Shown: in pieces, positions 23,749 through 31,817 of the stretch
Layout of the letters: every line of letters starts with the position of its first letter
How positions within the stretch are numbered: the stretch's first letter is position 1
Assembly: GCA_021372675.1 (NCBI GenBank)
Contig: JAJFTZ010000013.1
Coordinates: 1-41,373 of the forward strand
Source: Eubacteriales bacterium
GTDB lineage: Bacteria > Bacillota > Clostridia > Christensenellales > CAG-138
Length of the DNA stretch: 41,373 nucleotides
Direction: 5' to 3'
The notes under the pieces: generated by a model
The model's database searches: none
What the model was told of the DNA's origin: nothing
What the model saw: only the letters and a program-made list of their open reading frames with translations
Program-made: the position numbers and the translations under genes

Positions 23749-25308
23749 ATGCAAAGTAAACTCAACCTCAACCGCGAGCTCGTGGACGCCGCGCGCGCGA
23801 GCGCAAGGCGCGTCGCGCTCGACACGCAGCGCTTTATCGACCTCAACACCACCGTGGCGGTGGAGCGCGCCGTGTGCCGCCTGCTAAGCGTAGACAAAGT
23901 GAACGCCGATACGGTGCCGCTCCCGAACGTCGTGGTGGAGCACCTTCGCGAACGGGGCGTGCTTTCCTCGGGCGCGGCGCATTTCTTGGGCAACGCCGCG
24001 GCGGATACGGGGCTTAGCCCGCAGCAGATCGCCGAGGCCGTGGCGGAGGGCGCGCTCGACCTTACAAAGGTAAGGCCGCATACGCCCGCCGAGATACGCG
24101 CCGCGATCATGCCCCACGCCGTCAACACCGTGGAGCGCATACGGAAAAATGTGGCCGAGCGCACCGGCTTTTTTAAGGAGCATCCCGATAAGGAAGGCCC
24201 CTATCTTTACGTGATCGTAGCCACGGGCAACATCTACGAGGATATCGTGCAGGCGAAAGCCGCGGCCAAGCAGGGCGCGGATGTGATCGCCGTAATCCGC
24301 ACCACGGGCCAGAGCCTTCTCGATTACGTGCCCTACGGCGCCACCACGGAGGGCTTCGGCGGCACCTACGCCACGCAGGAGAACTTCTCTCTCATGCGGA
24401 AAGCGCTCGACGAGGTGGGCAAGGAGGAGGGCCGCTATATACGGCTCTGCAACTACTGCTCGGGGCTTTGCATGCCGGAGATTGCCGCCATGGGCGCTTT
24501 GGAGCGGCTCGACGTGATGCTCAACGACGCGCTTTACGGCATTCTCTTCCGCGACATCAACATGCAGCGCACCATCGTGGACCAGTATTTTTCGCGCGTC
24601 ATCAACGCGTTTGCGGGGGTCATCATCAACACCGGCGAGGATAACTACCTCACCACCGCCGACGCCGTGGAGGAGGCGCACACGGTGCTGGCTTCGCAGT
24701 TTTTAAACGAGCAGTTCGCGGTGTGCGCGGGACTTCCCGAGGCGCAGATGGGCTTAGGGCACGCGTTTGAAATAAGCCCGGACGTGGAAAACGGCTTCCT
24801 CTACGAGCTTGCGCAGGCGCAGATGGCGCGGGAGATTTTCCCCAACGCCCCACTTAAATACATGCCGCCCACCAAGTTTATGACGGGCAACATCTTCAGG
24901 GGCCATGTGCAGGACGCGCTTTTCAACGCCGTCACCATCATGACCGGGCAGAAGATACACCTTTTGGGCATGATGACCGAGGCCATCCACACCCCGCTCA
25001 TGAGCGACCGCGCGCTCGCCATAGAAAACGCGCGCTATATCTTCCGCACCATGAAGGACCTCGGCGGCGAGATTTCCTTCAAAGAGGACGGTATCATCGC
25101 CAACCGCGCCGACGAGGTGCTTAAAAAAGCGGCGGCGCTCCTCAAGGAGATCGAGCAGCTCGGGCTTTTCGGCACGCTCGAGCGCGGCATCTTCGCCGAT
25201 ATCAAGCGCGCGCGCACGGCGGGCAAGGGCTTAAGCGGCGTCGTGCAAAAAGACGCTGCCTATTTCAACCCCTTTATCGAGCTGATGCGAGAGGAGGAAA
25301 AAGCATGA
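23749..25308 (+). CDS. kamD: Beta-lysine 5,6-aminomutase, alpha subunit
   Basis: A 519-residue subunit of the adenosylcobalamin- and PLP-dependent enzyme that turns beta-lysine into 3,5-diaminohexanoate. It matches the KamD family over its full length, including S-K/Q-x-x-L-N-R-x-L-V-D-x-A-R at the start, Y-V-P-Y-G-A-T-T-E-G-F-G-G-T-Y-A-T and the Y-M-P-P-T-K-x-M-T-G-N block lining the TIM-barrel active site. The ribosome binding site is weaker (CGGGGAACG) than those of neighbours, suggesting coupling from kamA 12 bases upstream. The last codons overlap kamE (ATGA), as expected for stoichiometric subunits. Confidence 0.96.
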   Translation: MQSKLNLNRELVDAARASARRVALDTQRFIDLNTTVAVERAVCRLLSVDKVNADTVPLPNVVVEHLRERGVLSSGAAHFLGNAAADTGLSPQQIAEAVAEGALDLTKVRPHTPAEIRAAIMPHAVNTVERIRKNVAERTGFFKEHPDKEGPYLYVIVATGNIYEDIVQAKAAAKQGADVIAVIRTTGQSLLDYVPYGATTEGFGGTYATQENFSLMRKALDEVGKEEGRYIRLCNYCSGLCMPEIAAMGALERLDVMLNDALYGILFRDINMQRTIVDQYFSRVINAFAGVIINTGEDNYLTTADAVEEAHTVLASQFLNEQFAVCAGLPEAQMGLGHAFEISPDVENGFLYELAQAQMAREIFPNAPLKYMPPTKFMTGNIFRGHVQDALFNAVTIMTGQKIHLLGMMTEAIHTPLMSDRALAIENARYIFRTMKDLGGEISFKEDGIIANRADEVLKKAAALLKEIEQLGLFGTLERGIFADIKRARTAGKGLSGVVQKDAAYFNPFIELMREEEKA

Positions 25309-26096
25309 GCAGCGGCCTTTACAACACCTCGAGCAAGAATTTCGATAAAAACCTCGACCTGACGCGCCTTAAGGCGTACGGCGATACGATGAACGACGGA
25401 AAGGTGCAGCTTAGCTTCACCCTTCCCGTAAAAAACGACGACCGCGGCGAGGAGGCTGCGCGGCAGCTCGCGCGCGCCATGGGCATCGCGGAGCCGTCCG
25501 TGGCGCACAGGGAGGCGCTCGACAAGGAATATACCTTCTACGTCGTGTACGGTATCTGTGCGCACAGCGTGGACTATACCTCCATCCGCGTGCAGGCGGT
25601 GGAGACCGACGTGATGGATATGGAGGCGTGCAACCGCTATATCCGCGAGCACATCGGGAGAAAGGTCGTGATGGTGGGCGCCTCCACCGGCACCGACGCG
25701 CACACCGTGGGCATCGACGCCATTATGAACCGCAAGGGCTTTGCGGGGCATTACGGCTTGGAGCGCTACGAGATGATCGAGGCGCACAACATGGGCGCGC
25801 AGGTGGAAAACGAGGAGCTTTTGAAAAAAGCGCTCGAGCTCAACGCGGACGTGCTGCTCGTATCCCAGACCGTCACCCAAAAGGACGTCCACATTCAAAA
25901 CCTTACGGAGCTTGTGGAGCTTTTGGAGGCCGAGGGCGTTCGCGAACGCTTCATCCTCTGCTGCGGCGGCGCGCGCATCACGCATGAGCTGGCGAAGGAA
26001 TTGGGCTATGACGCGGGCTTCGGCCCCCAGAAATACGCGGAGGATGTAGCGTCCTTCGCGCTTCAGGAAATGGTGCGGCGCGGCCTGAATCAATAG
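25305..26096 (+). CDS. kamE: Beta-lysine 5,6-aminomutase, beta (cobalamin-binding) subunit
   Basis: A 263-residue partner of KamD. The base-off cobalamin motif D-x-H-x-x-G is present as Asp131, His133 and Gly136 (D-A-H-T-V-G), with the later C-C-G-G-A-R-I segment in place of the usual G-G. Lys144 (M-N-R-K) is at the number of the PLP-binding lysine of the Acetoanaerobium sticklandii enzyme, where PLP is tethered to this subunit in the resting state. An N-terminal dimerisation domain (about 1-110) precedes the Rossmann-like B12 domain. The start overlaps the kamD stop. The cell therefore needs a supply of adenosylcobalamin; no B12 gene is in the window. Confidence 0.96.
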   Translation: MSSGLYNTSSKNFDKNLDLTRLKAYGDTMNDGKVQLSFTLPVKNDDRGEEAARQLARAMGIAEPSVAHREALDKEYTFYVVYGICAHSVDYTSIRVQAVETDVMDMEACNRYIREHIGRKVVMVGASTGTDAHTVGIDAIMNRKGFAGHYGLERYEMIEAHNMGAQVENEELLKKALELNADVLLVSQTVTQKDVHIQNLTELVELLEAEGVRERFILCCGGARITHELAKELGYDAGFGPQKYAEDVASFALQEMVRRGLNQ

Positions 26097-26125
26097 GCTT
26101 CCCGGTTTTGAAAGGTAAACCTGAG

Positions 26126-26149
26126 CCCCGCGCCACGCGTGGCGCGGGG
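26126..26149. terminator. Perfect 24-base GC palindrome after kamE
   Basis: CCCCGCGCCACG and its exact complement CGTGGCGCGGGG abut with no spacer, so an RNA hairpin would need to open the central bases as a loop. TTATCTC follows, a weak T-tract. Partial termination after the kam genes with read-through into the acyl-CoA dehydrogenase operon is plausible; it could also be a mRNA-processing boundary. Confidence 0.55.
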
Positions 26150-26165
26150 TTATCTCTGCGCATGA

Positions 26166-26183
26166 TTGTTAATTGGTTCACAA
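26166..26183 (+). promoter_or_regulatory. Rex (redox-sensing repressor) operator
   Basis: TTGTTAATTGGTTCACAA fits the Rex operator pattern TTGTKAANNNNTTMACAA at every fixed position. It lies 27 bases before the acyl-CoA dehydrogenase start. Rex senses the NADH/NAD+ ratio and in clostridia represses butyryl-CoA synthesis genes when NAD+ is high, so the position upstream of bcd-etfBA makes biological sense. The local promoter is not clear: TTGTTA could serve as -35 with GATAAC (26190-26195), but that places the start too near the ribosome binding site. Confidence 0.75.
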
Positions 26184-26209
26184 AATAGCGATAACAATGG
26201 AGGAACGTC

Positions 26210-27352
26210 ATGGATTTCACGTTGCCGAAGGAGCATCTTTTGCTCCGGGACATGTACAAAAGGTTCGCCGAGAACGAGGTGAGGCCCCTTGCCGAGGAGA
26301 TCGACGAGGAGGAGCGCTTCCCCGTGGAGACGGTGAAAAAGCTTGCGCGCTACGGCTTTATGGGGATACCCTTCCCCAAGGAGTACGGCGGCGCGGGCGG
26401 CGATATGCTCGCGTATACGATGGCGGTCGAGGCGCTTTCCAAGGTGTGCGGCACCACGGGCGTGATCGTTTCGGCGCACACCTCGCTTTGCTGCGCGCCC
26501 ATCTACGAGTACGGCACCGAGGAGCAGAAAAAGAAATACCTGCCTAAGCTCTGCTCGGGTGAATGGCTCGGGGCGTTCGGCCTCACCGAGCCAAACGCCG
26601 GCACCGACGCCTCCGGTCAAACGACCCGCGCGGATTTCATGGGCGATCACTACGTGCTCAACGGTTCGAAGCTTTTCATCACCAATGCGGGCTATGCCGA
26701 CCTTTACGTAATTTTCGCCATGACGGATAAATCAAAGGGCACGCGCGGCATTTCGGCCTTTCTCGTAGAAAAGACCTTCCCGGGCTTCTCGGTGGGGAAG
26801 AAGGAGCGCAAAATGGGCATAAGAGGCTCGTCCACCTGCGAGCTCGTCTTCAACAACTGCGTTGTGCCCGGGGAGAACCTTTTAGGCAAGGAGGGCAAGG
26901 GCTTTTCCATCGCCATGGGCACGCTCGACGGCGGGCGCATCGGCATCGCGGCGCAGGCGCTGGGCATCGGCGAGGGCGCGGTGGAGGAGACCATAAAATA
27001 CGTGCGGGAGCGCAAGCAGTTCGGCAAGCGCCTTTCGCAGTTCCAAAACACGCAGTTCCAAATCGCCGAAATGCACACCCGCATGGAGGCCGCGCGGCTT
27101 CTCGTGTACAGCGCCGCCATGAAAAAGCAGAGCGGCGAGAAATACTCCGCGGAGGCCGCCATGGCAAAGCTTTTCGCGGCGCAGGCGGCGAGCGAGGTCG
27201 CGCGGCAGGCCGTGCAGCTTTTCGGCGGTTACGGCTACACGCGCGAATACCCCGTGGAGCGCATGATGCGCGACGCGAAGATCACCGAGATATACGAAGG
27301 TACCAACGAGGTGCAGCGCATGGTCATCGCCGCGGCGCTGAACGTCAATTAA
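26210..27352 (+). CDS. bcd: Short-chain acyl-CoA dehydrogenase (butyryl-CoA dehydrogenase type)
   Basis: A 380-residue flavoenzyme of the acyl-CoA dehydrogenase family. Family motifs are G-A-F-G-L-T-E-P-N-A-G-T-D (FAD and substrate binding), K-M-G-I-R-G-S, Q-L-F-G-G-Y-G-Y and I-Y-E-G-T-N-E-V-Q-R with the catalytic base Glu363, in the position used by short-chain enzymes. GGAGG precedes the start. With etfB and etfA directly downstream and the lysine genes upstream, its likely job is reduction of crotonyl-CoA (made by Kal) to butyryl-CoA with electrons from the Etf pair. Chain-length specificity is inferred from context. Confidence 0.92.
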   Translation: MDFTLPKEHLLLRDMYKRFAENEVRPLAEEIDEEERFPVETVKKLARYGFMGIPFPKEYGGAGGDMLAYTMAVEALSKVCGTTGVIVSAHTSLCCAPIYEYGTEEQKKKYLPKLCSGEWLGAFGLTEPNAGTDASGQTTRADFMGDHYVLNGSKLFITNAGYADLYVIFAMTDKSKGTRGISAFLVEKTFPGFSVGKKERKMGIRGSSTCELVFNNCVVPGENLLGKEGKGFSIAMGTLDGGRIGIAAQALGIGEGAVEETIKYVRERKQFGKRLSQFQNTQFQIAEMHTRMEAARLLVYSAAMKKQSGEKYSAEAAMAKLFAAQAASEVARQAVQLFGGYGYTREYPVERMMRDAKITEIYEGTNEVQRMVIAAALNVN

Positions 27353-27362
27353 GGGGTGTGCT

Positions 27363-28151
27363 ATGAAGATCATCGTTTGCATCAAACAGGTTCCCGATAC
27401 CGCGGAGGTCAAGCTCGACCCCGTCACCAACAACCTCGTGCGCGAGGGGCTTCCCTCCATCATCAACCCCGACGATAAGGCGGGCCTCGAGGCGGCGCTC
27501 CGCATCCGCGAGATGGCGGGCGGCACCGTAACGGCCGTATCTATGGGGCCGCCGCAGGCGGATGTGGCGCTTCGCGAAGCGCTCGCCATGGGCGCGGACG
27601 AGGCTGTTCTTATAACCGACAGGGCGTTTGGCGGCGCGGATACGTGGGCAACCTCGTCCACCATCGCCGCGGCGCTTAGAAGAATAGGGTACGATCTCAT
27701 CATCGCGGGCCGTCAGGCCATCGACGGCGATACCGCGCAGGTAGGCCCGCAGATCGCCGAGCACCTTCATCTGCCGCAGGTCACGTATGTGGAAAGCGTC
27801 GAGGCGGTGTACGAGGACAGGATCGTCGTGCGGCGGCAGTTCGAGGACCGCTACCACATCATAGAGGTGAAGTTTCCCTGTCTTATCACGGCGCTCAGTG
27901 AGCTTGCCGTGCCGCGCTACATGAGCGTTTCGGGCGTGTTCGACGCCTATAAAAAAGAGGTGCGGCGCTTTACGCTTGCGGAGCTTGCGGGTTACGTGGA
28001 TAAGGTGAACATCGGCCTCGCCGGTTCCCCCACGCGCGTGAAGGCTAGCTTCACCAAGGAGCCGAAGGGCGCGGGCGAAAAGTTCGAGGGCAGCGACGAG
28101 GAGGCCGTGCGGCTCATCGTAAGCCGCTTGGCCGAACAGTTCATCATATGA
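27363..28151 (+). CDS. etfB: Electron transfer flavoprotein, beta subunit
   Basis: A 262-residue EtfB/FixA protein. Recognisable segments are the N-terminal V-C-I-K-Q-V-P-D-T, the D-K-A-G-L-E-A-A-L-R-I-R helix, M-G-A-D-E-A-V-L-I-T-D and G-R-Q-A-I-D-G-D-T-A-Q-V-G-P-Q, the nucleotide/flavin loop. Together with EtfA it delivers electrons to the acyl-CoA dehydrogenase; in clostridia such complexes can bifurcate electrons from NADH to crotonyl-CoA and ferredoxin, which sequence reading alone cannot confirm. AAGGGG lies upstream of the start; the gene sits 10 bases after bcd. Confidence 0.95.
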   Translation: MKIIVCIKQVPDTAEVKLDPVTNNLVREGLPSIINPDDKAGLEAALRIREMAGGTVTAVSMGPPQADVALREALAMGADEAVLITDRAFGGADTWATSSTIAAALRRIGYDLIIAGRQAIDGDTAQVGPQIAEHLHLPQVTYVESVEAVYEDRIVVRRQFEDRYHIIEVKFPCLITALSELAVPRYMSVSGVFDAYKKEVRRFTLAELAGYVDKVNIGLAGSPTRVKASFTKEPKGAGEKFEGSDEEAVRLIVSRLAEQFII

Positions 28152-28162
28152 GGGGTGATGGC

Positions 28163-29167
28163 ATGAGCAAGAACGTATTTGTGTTTGCGGAGCAGCGGGA
28201 CGGCAAGCTCCAAAAGGTAGGTATAGAGCTTCTCGGCAAGGCTTCGGAGCTTGCGGCGGCGCTTTCCCAGGAGGTGGTCGCGGTGCTCCTCGGAAGCGGG
28301 GTAACGGAAAAAGCGAAGGAGCTGATCGCGTACGGCGCATCGGAGGTGATCGTCGCGGATCATCCGCTCCTCGGGGAATACGTCACCGAGCCGTATGCCA
28401 AGGCGGTGGCGGCGATCCTGAAAAAATACAAGCCGGAGATCATGCTTTTCGGCGCGACGAGCATCGGCCGCGATCTCGCACCGCGCGTCTCCGCGCGCAT
28501 CCATACCGGCCTTACGGCCGACTGCACGGGGCTTGCCATCGAGGAGGATACCAAGCTCCTTCTCATGACGCGCCCGGCGTTCGGCGGCAATATCATGGCG
28601 ACCATCGTATGCAAGGAGCACCGGCCGCAGATGGCGACCGTGCGCCCGGGCGTGATGAAGGCCTTGACGCGCGACGAAACCCGCGAGGGAAAAATCACGG
28701 CGTTCGACGCGCGCCTTACCGAAGCGGACGTGAACGTGAGGCTCATAGAGGTCGTGAAAGGGGAAAAGCGCTGCGCGGATATCACCGAGGCGAAAATACT
28801 CGTTTCGGGCGGGCGCGGCGTGGGCGCGCCGGAGAAATTTGCCATGCTGAGAAGCCTTGCGGACGCGCTCGGCGGCGAGGTCGCTTCCTCGCGCGCGTGC
28901 GTGGACGCGGGCTGGATGGAGCGTGATTATCAGGTGGGGCAAACGGGCAAGACCGTGCGCCCCAAGCTCTACGTGGCCTGCGGTATTTCGGGCGCCATAC
29001 AGCACCTCGCGGGCATGGAGGGCTCCGACTACATCGTGGCCGTCAACAAAAACCCCGCCGCGCCCGTGTTCGAGGCGGCCGACCTCGGCATCGTGGGCGA
29101 CGTGAACGCCATCGTGCCGAAGCTCACGGAGGCGATCAAGAAATTCAAGGAAGAAAAGGCGAGGTAA
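28163..29167 (+). CDS. etfA: Electron transfer flavoprotein, alpha subunit
   Basis: A 334-residue EtfA/FixB protein. The N-terminal domain begins V-F-V-F-A-E-Q-R-D-G-K-L; the C-terminal FAD domain carries S-G-G-R-G-V, G-Q-T-G-K-T-V-R-P-K-L-Y and C-G-I-S-G-A-I-Q-H-L-A-G-M, then A-V-N-K-N-P and D-L-G-I-V-G-D. The start at 28163 is preferred to an ATG at 28148 that overlaps the etfB stop, because GAGGGGTG is then properly spaced and the protein begins at the family's usual residue. Last gene of the bcd-etfBA group. Confidence 0.95.
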   Translation: MSKNVFVFAEQRDGKLQKVGIELLGKASELAAALSQEVVAVLLGSGVTEKAKELIAYGASEVIVADHPLLGEYVTEPYAKAVAAILKKYKPEIMLFGATSIGRDLAPRVSARIHTGLTADCTGLAIEEDTKLLLMTRPAFGGNIMATIVCKEHRPQMATVRPGVMKALTRDETREGKITAFDARLTEADVNVRLIEVVKGEKRCADITEAKILVSGGRGVGAPEKFAMLRSLADALGGEVASSRACVDAGWMERDYQVGQTGKTVRPKLYVACGISGAIQHLAGMEGSDYIVAVNKNPAAPVFEAADLGIVGDVNAIVPKLTEAIKKFKEEKAR

Positions 29168-29171
29168 GGCT

Positions 29172-29200
29172 TTGCCCCCGCGCGGAATTTCTGTTACAAT
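29172..29200 (+). promoter_or_regulatory. Promoter of the DUF2461 gene
   Basis: TTGCCC (29172-29177), 17 bases, TACAAT (29195-29200, 5 of 6). It begins 5 bases after the etfA stop codon. Confidence 0.6.
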
Positions 29201-29233
29201 ATGCGGGGCGGGAGCTATGCTCCCGCCCCGCAT
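29201..29233 (+). terminator. 15-bp hairpin between etfA and the DUF2461 gene
   Basis: ATGCGGGGCGGGAGC (29201-29215) pairs perfectly with 29219-29233 around TAT. It is very stable but is followed by ATATAAATG, not a T-tract. It directly follows the -10 at 29195-29200, so read-through RNA from etfA ends or is stabilised here, while RNA started at this promoter would begin inside the left arm and keep about 9 bp of it. Confidence 0.55.
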
Positions 29234-29267
29234 ATATAAATGCTGAATTAAATAAGAGGAAACGACT

Positions 29268-29942
29268 ATGGCATTTCAGGGCTTTACCAAGGACACCTAT
29301 GTGTTTTTCATGGAGGTGACCCTTCACGATTCCAGGCTTTTTATGGAACAGAACCGCGCGCGTTACAAGCGCGAGGTGCAGCAGCCCCTCAACGAGCTTG
29401 CGCTCGGGCTTTTGCCCGATCTTATGACCATCGACGCCAACTTCAACCCGCGCCCGACGAGCATCGTTTCGCGCATCTACCGCGATACGCGCTACACGAA
29501 AAACAAGGCGCTCTACCGCGACCACGCGTGGCTCAGCTTCAAGCACCCGGACGTGAGCACCGGCGAGACCTTTTCCATGTACGCCGAGATCGACCCAAGG
29601 GGCTACGGCTACGGTATGGGCATGTACAGCCCCGACGCCGCGTTCATGCGGACGCTTCGCGAGCGCATCCTCGCAAACCCCTTGCGCTTTTTAGAGCTTG
29701 CGGGGGCGGCCAAGGCGCGCGGCTTCACGGTGGAGGGCGATCTTTTCAAGCGCGACCGCTTCCCGGACGCCGACGAAAGCCTGAAGCCCTACCTCAACCG
29801 AAAGGGCCTGAGCTTTTGCTTTTACAGCCACGATCTCAAGCGCACCATGCGCCCCGAGTTTTTAGAGGAGGTGCGCGAGGGGCTAATGTCCCTCAAGGAG
29901 CTCTATTGGTTCATCATACCGGGGGCGAGGCAGGGGAAATAA
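29268..29942 (+). CDS. DUF2461 family protein
   Basis: A 224-residue cytoplasmic protein of the DUF2461 family (also called TIGR02453). Its N-terminus F-x-G-F-x-K-D-T-Y-x-F-F-x-E-V/L and the S-R-I-Y-R-D-T-R-Y-T-K-N-K-x-x-Y-R-D-H-A-W core are the family signature, followed by a beta-rich segment with Y-A-E-I-D-P-R-G-Y-G-Y-G-M-G-M-Y. GAGGAAAC precedes the start. The molecular role of the family is not established. It has its own promoter and is 12 bases upstream of the next gene, probably co-transcribed. Confidence 0.85.
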   Translation: MAFQGFTKDTYVFFMEVTLHDSRLFMEQNRARYKREVQQPLNELALGLLPDLMTIDANFNPRPTSIVSRIYRDTRYTKNKALYRDHAWLSFKHPDVSTGETFSMYAEIDPRGYGYGMGMYSPDAAFMRTLRERILANPLRFLELAGAAKARGFTVEGDLFKRDRFPDADESLKPYLNRKGLSFCFYSHDLKRTMRPEFLEEVREGLMSLKELYWFIIPGARQGK

Positions 29943-29954
29943 GGGGGTAAAAAC

Positions 29955-30665
29955 GTGGAGATCAGAGCCGTCGACGAATATAACGAGGGTGGCCATTTGA
30001 TTTACGCGGAGAACTTCATCGGCGCGTTTGTAAGGGGAAAAACCAAGGAGGAAGCCCTCGGCAAATTCAAGTCGGAAATCGGGCAGTATGCGCGGTGGCT
30101 GGGCATGGAAATCGACGACGCCGATTGCACCATCGCGGTCGTACAGGAAAAAAGAAGCGGGTTACAGGTGTGCGACGCAGATTCGGACGTGCTGTTCAAC
30201 AGCGAGATCCCGCCGCTTTCCCGGCAGGAATATGATCTCCTCAAAGCGAGGTCTTTAAAGTCGGCGAAGGATTTTTTGGCGCTGTACGACTCCATCCCGA
30301 ACAAAACCGGAACGGTGCTTGCGCCGCGCAAAACCTTTTACGGGCCCGTGCCGGTCACCGCGCGGGATATGTATGAGCATACCAAAAATGTAAATACCTA
30401 CTATTTCGGTGAAATCAAGGTTCCGGTCCCGAATGAGCCCGATATTTATACTTGCAGACGAAAAGGATTTGAAACGGTCGAAGAGCGGTCCAGCTTTTTA
30501 AGCAATGCGGTCTATGACGGAAGCTACGGGGAACAATGGTCGCTAAGAAAGGTGTGCCGCAGGTTTCTATGGCATGACCGTATCCATGCGAGAGCTATGT
30601 ATAAAATGGCGGTAAGTCTATGCGGTTCCGATTCGGTCGGCAATCCGTTTTGCTTCACACGATAA
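29955..30665 (+). CDS. Hypothetical protein: HicB-like N-terminus, DinB-like C-terminus
   Basis: A 236-residue protein with GTG start (29955), supported by AAGGGGGT 6-7 bases upstream. Residues about 15-45 (A-E-N-F-I-G-A-F-V-R-G-K-T-K-E-E-A-L) look like the strand-helix opening of HicB-type antitoxin domains. The C-terminal part has helices and W-H-D-R-I-H-A-R-A-M-Y-K-M-A, similar to the closing helix of DinB/YfiT-like four-helix bundles with a potential metal-binding histidine pair. There is no HicA toxin gene beside it, so an antitoxin role is unlikely. The second half is visibly richer in A/T than the first. Function unknown. Confidence 0.6.
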   Translation: MEIRAVDEYNEGGHLIYAENFIGAFVRGKTKEEALGKFKSEIGQYARWLGMEIDDADCTIAVVQEKRSGLQVCDADSDVLFNSEIPPLSRQEYDLLKARSLKSAKDFLALYDSIPNKTGTVLAPRKTFYGPVPVTARDMYEHTKNVNTYYFGEIKVPVPNEPDIYTCRRKGFETVEERSSFLSNAVYDGSYGEQWSLRKVCRRFLWHDRIHARAMYKMAVSLCGSDSVGNPFCFTR

Positions 30666-30689
30666 GATTATCATCCGTTTCGCTCACGG

Positions 30690-31265
30690 TCACTCTTCCG
30701 ACAGAAGCTCCGCGATCGCGTCGAGTTGCGCGCCTGTGAGCCTTCCGCCGTTTTGGAGGCGATAGCCGTCGAGAAGCGTGAAGAACGTCTGCGCCCTCTT
30801 TAGCACCGCGTCGGCGTCGCGCACGTTTGCGCGAAGAAGCCCGAGCTCCAAAATCACCGTCCACGCGCGGTAGGCTTCGGACAGCTTCGTAAAAAGCGGT
30901 TCGTTGCCTGTGGCGGCCTCGGCGCAGAGCACCACGTGAAGGAGGGATTTCCGCTCCTCGCCGTTCTCCTGCACGAGCGCGTTTAAGAGCGAAAGCACGG
31001 CCTCCCTTAGAGGCGTTTCGCGCTTCACGCCGCCCATCCAAAGGAGCATCGCGTCGGTGGCGCCCTCTATGTGCGCGTCCGCGATGTCGTTCACAAGCTG
31101 TTCCTTGGCGGGATAGTGGTAGTAAAGCGTGCCCTTGCTCATACCCGCGGCGTCCGCGATGTCGTTGAGGCTCGTGCCGTGCACGCCCTTTTCGGTAAAG
31201 AGCCGCGCCGCCGTTTTTAAAATCACATCCTGCGCGCTCGGTCGTTCCGCGTTTATTTTCCCCAC
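30690..31265 (-). CDS. TetR/AcrR family transcriptional regulator
   Basis: A 191-residue repressor-type protein. The N-terminal helix-turn-helix (about 12-60) has the TetR pattern I-L-K-T-A-A-R-L-F-T-E-K-G-V-H-G-T-S-L-N-D-I-A-D-A-A-G-M-S-K-G-T-L-Y-Y-H-Y. The C-terminal ligand domain is not assignable. The start is GTG at 31265 with GGGGGTG upstream. Promoter and an AAACGGCGTTT palindrome lie ahead of it, suggesting autoregulation. The target genes are not evident: the upstream minus-strand gene is a small TIGR04076-like protein, and no transporter adjoins. Confidence 0.88.
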   Translation of the reverse strand: MGKINAERPSAQDVILKTAARLFTEKGVHGTSLNDIADAAGMSKGTLYYHYPAKEQLVNDIADAHIEGATDAMLLWMGGVKRETPLREAVLSLLNALVQENGEERKSLLHVVLCAEAATGNEPLFTKLSEAYRAWTVILELGLLRANVRDADAVLKRAQTFFTLLDGYRLQNGGRLTGAQLDAIAELLSEE

Positions 31266-31305
31266 AGCAACACCCCCGTAAACGGCGGGAGGCAGATTTT
31301 ACCAT

Positions 31306-31354
31306 AAACGCCGTTTGATAGGTTCAGTATAAGGAAAAACACAAAAAAGCGCAA
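31306..31354 (-). promoter_or_regulatory. Promoter and candidate operator of the TetR gene
   Basis: On the minus strand TTGCGC (31354-31349), 17 bases, TATACT (31331-31326). The perfect 11-base palindrome AAACGGCGTTT (31316-31306) begins about 3 bases after the expected transcription start, a usual place for a TetR autoregulatory site. Confidence 0.6.
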
Positions 31355-31439
31355 CGTCTTAGCCGCGCGGGTTTTGGCGGATGGAGGGGACTTGCCGCGC
31401 ATGGCGCAGCCTAAAAGCCGTGCGGCGTTAAGCCAAGGC

Positions 31440-31751
31440 TTAATCCTCCGTGCGTTCGATCAAAAACGTGACCGGCCGCACGCCGTCGGTGCAGCATAAG
31501 ACCTCTTCGTTCTCCCGGTTGTTCCAGGGCGTATTCACGGCGCCCGCGGAAAACGCGCCGATGCCGCGGTAGATGTCGATCCACGCCCAAGGGCAAAGGC
31601 CCTCGGGTTTTTCCGCGCCGCCCTCATACACGTAGCTGTCCCCTTCCTCGTGGAGCGGGCAGGGGCCGACCTCCTTACCCTCCGTAAGATAGCGCTCCGC
31701 GATATCCTCGTAAAACGCCTTTCTTAAAACGGTGATCTTTACCATGCTCAT
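31440..31751 (-). CDS. TIGR04076-like small protein
   Basis: A 103-residue protein with V-x-K-x-F, G-P-C-P-L-H-E-E-G-D and G-L-C-P-W-A-W-x-D-I-Y, a pattern seen in the TIGR04076 family of short cysteine-containing proteins; four cysteines are spread over C-P, C-P and C-C. This could allow metal or cofactor binding, but no role is established. GGAGGG lies 6 bases before the ATG at 31751 (a second ATG two codons later is possible). It is co-oriented with the RlmI-type gene upstream, 66 bases away. Confidence 0.7.
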   Translation of the reverse strand: MSMVKITVLRKAFYEDIAERYLTEGKEVGPCPLHEEGDSYVYEGGAEKPEGLCPWAWIDIYRGIGAFSAGAVNTPWNNRENEEVLCCTDGVRPVTFLIERTED

Positions 31752-31817
31752 ATGCCGCCCTCCGTTTCGAACATTTGTTCCATTATAGCAGAGAAGCGCG
31801 TGCCCGTAAACCCGCGT

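Noticed and set aside
26165..26198. ATTGTTA/TAACAAT wide inverted repeat before bcd
   Set aside because: The arms are 20 bases apart; the tighter Rex operator at 26166-26183 explains the left arm better.
29955..30100. HicAB toxin-antitoxin system
   Set aside because: There is no HicA-like toxin ORF next to the HicB-like N-terminus, and the rest of the protein is unrelated to antitoxins.
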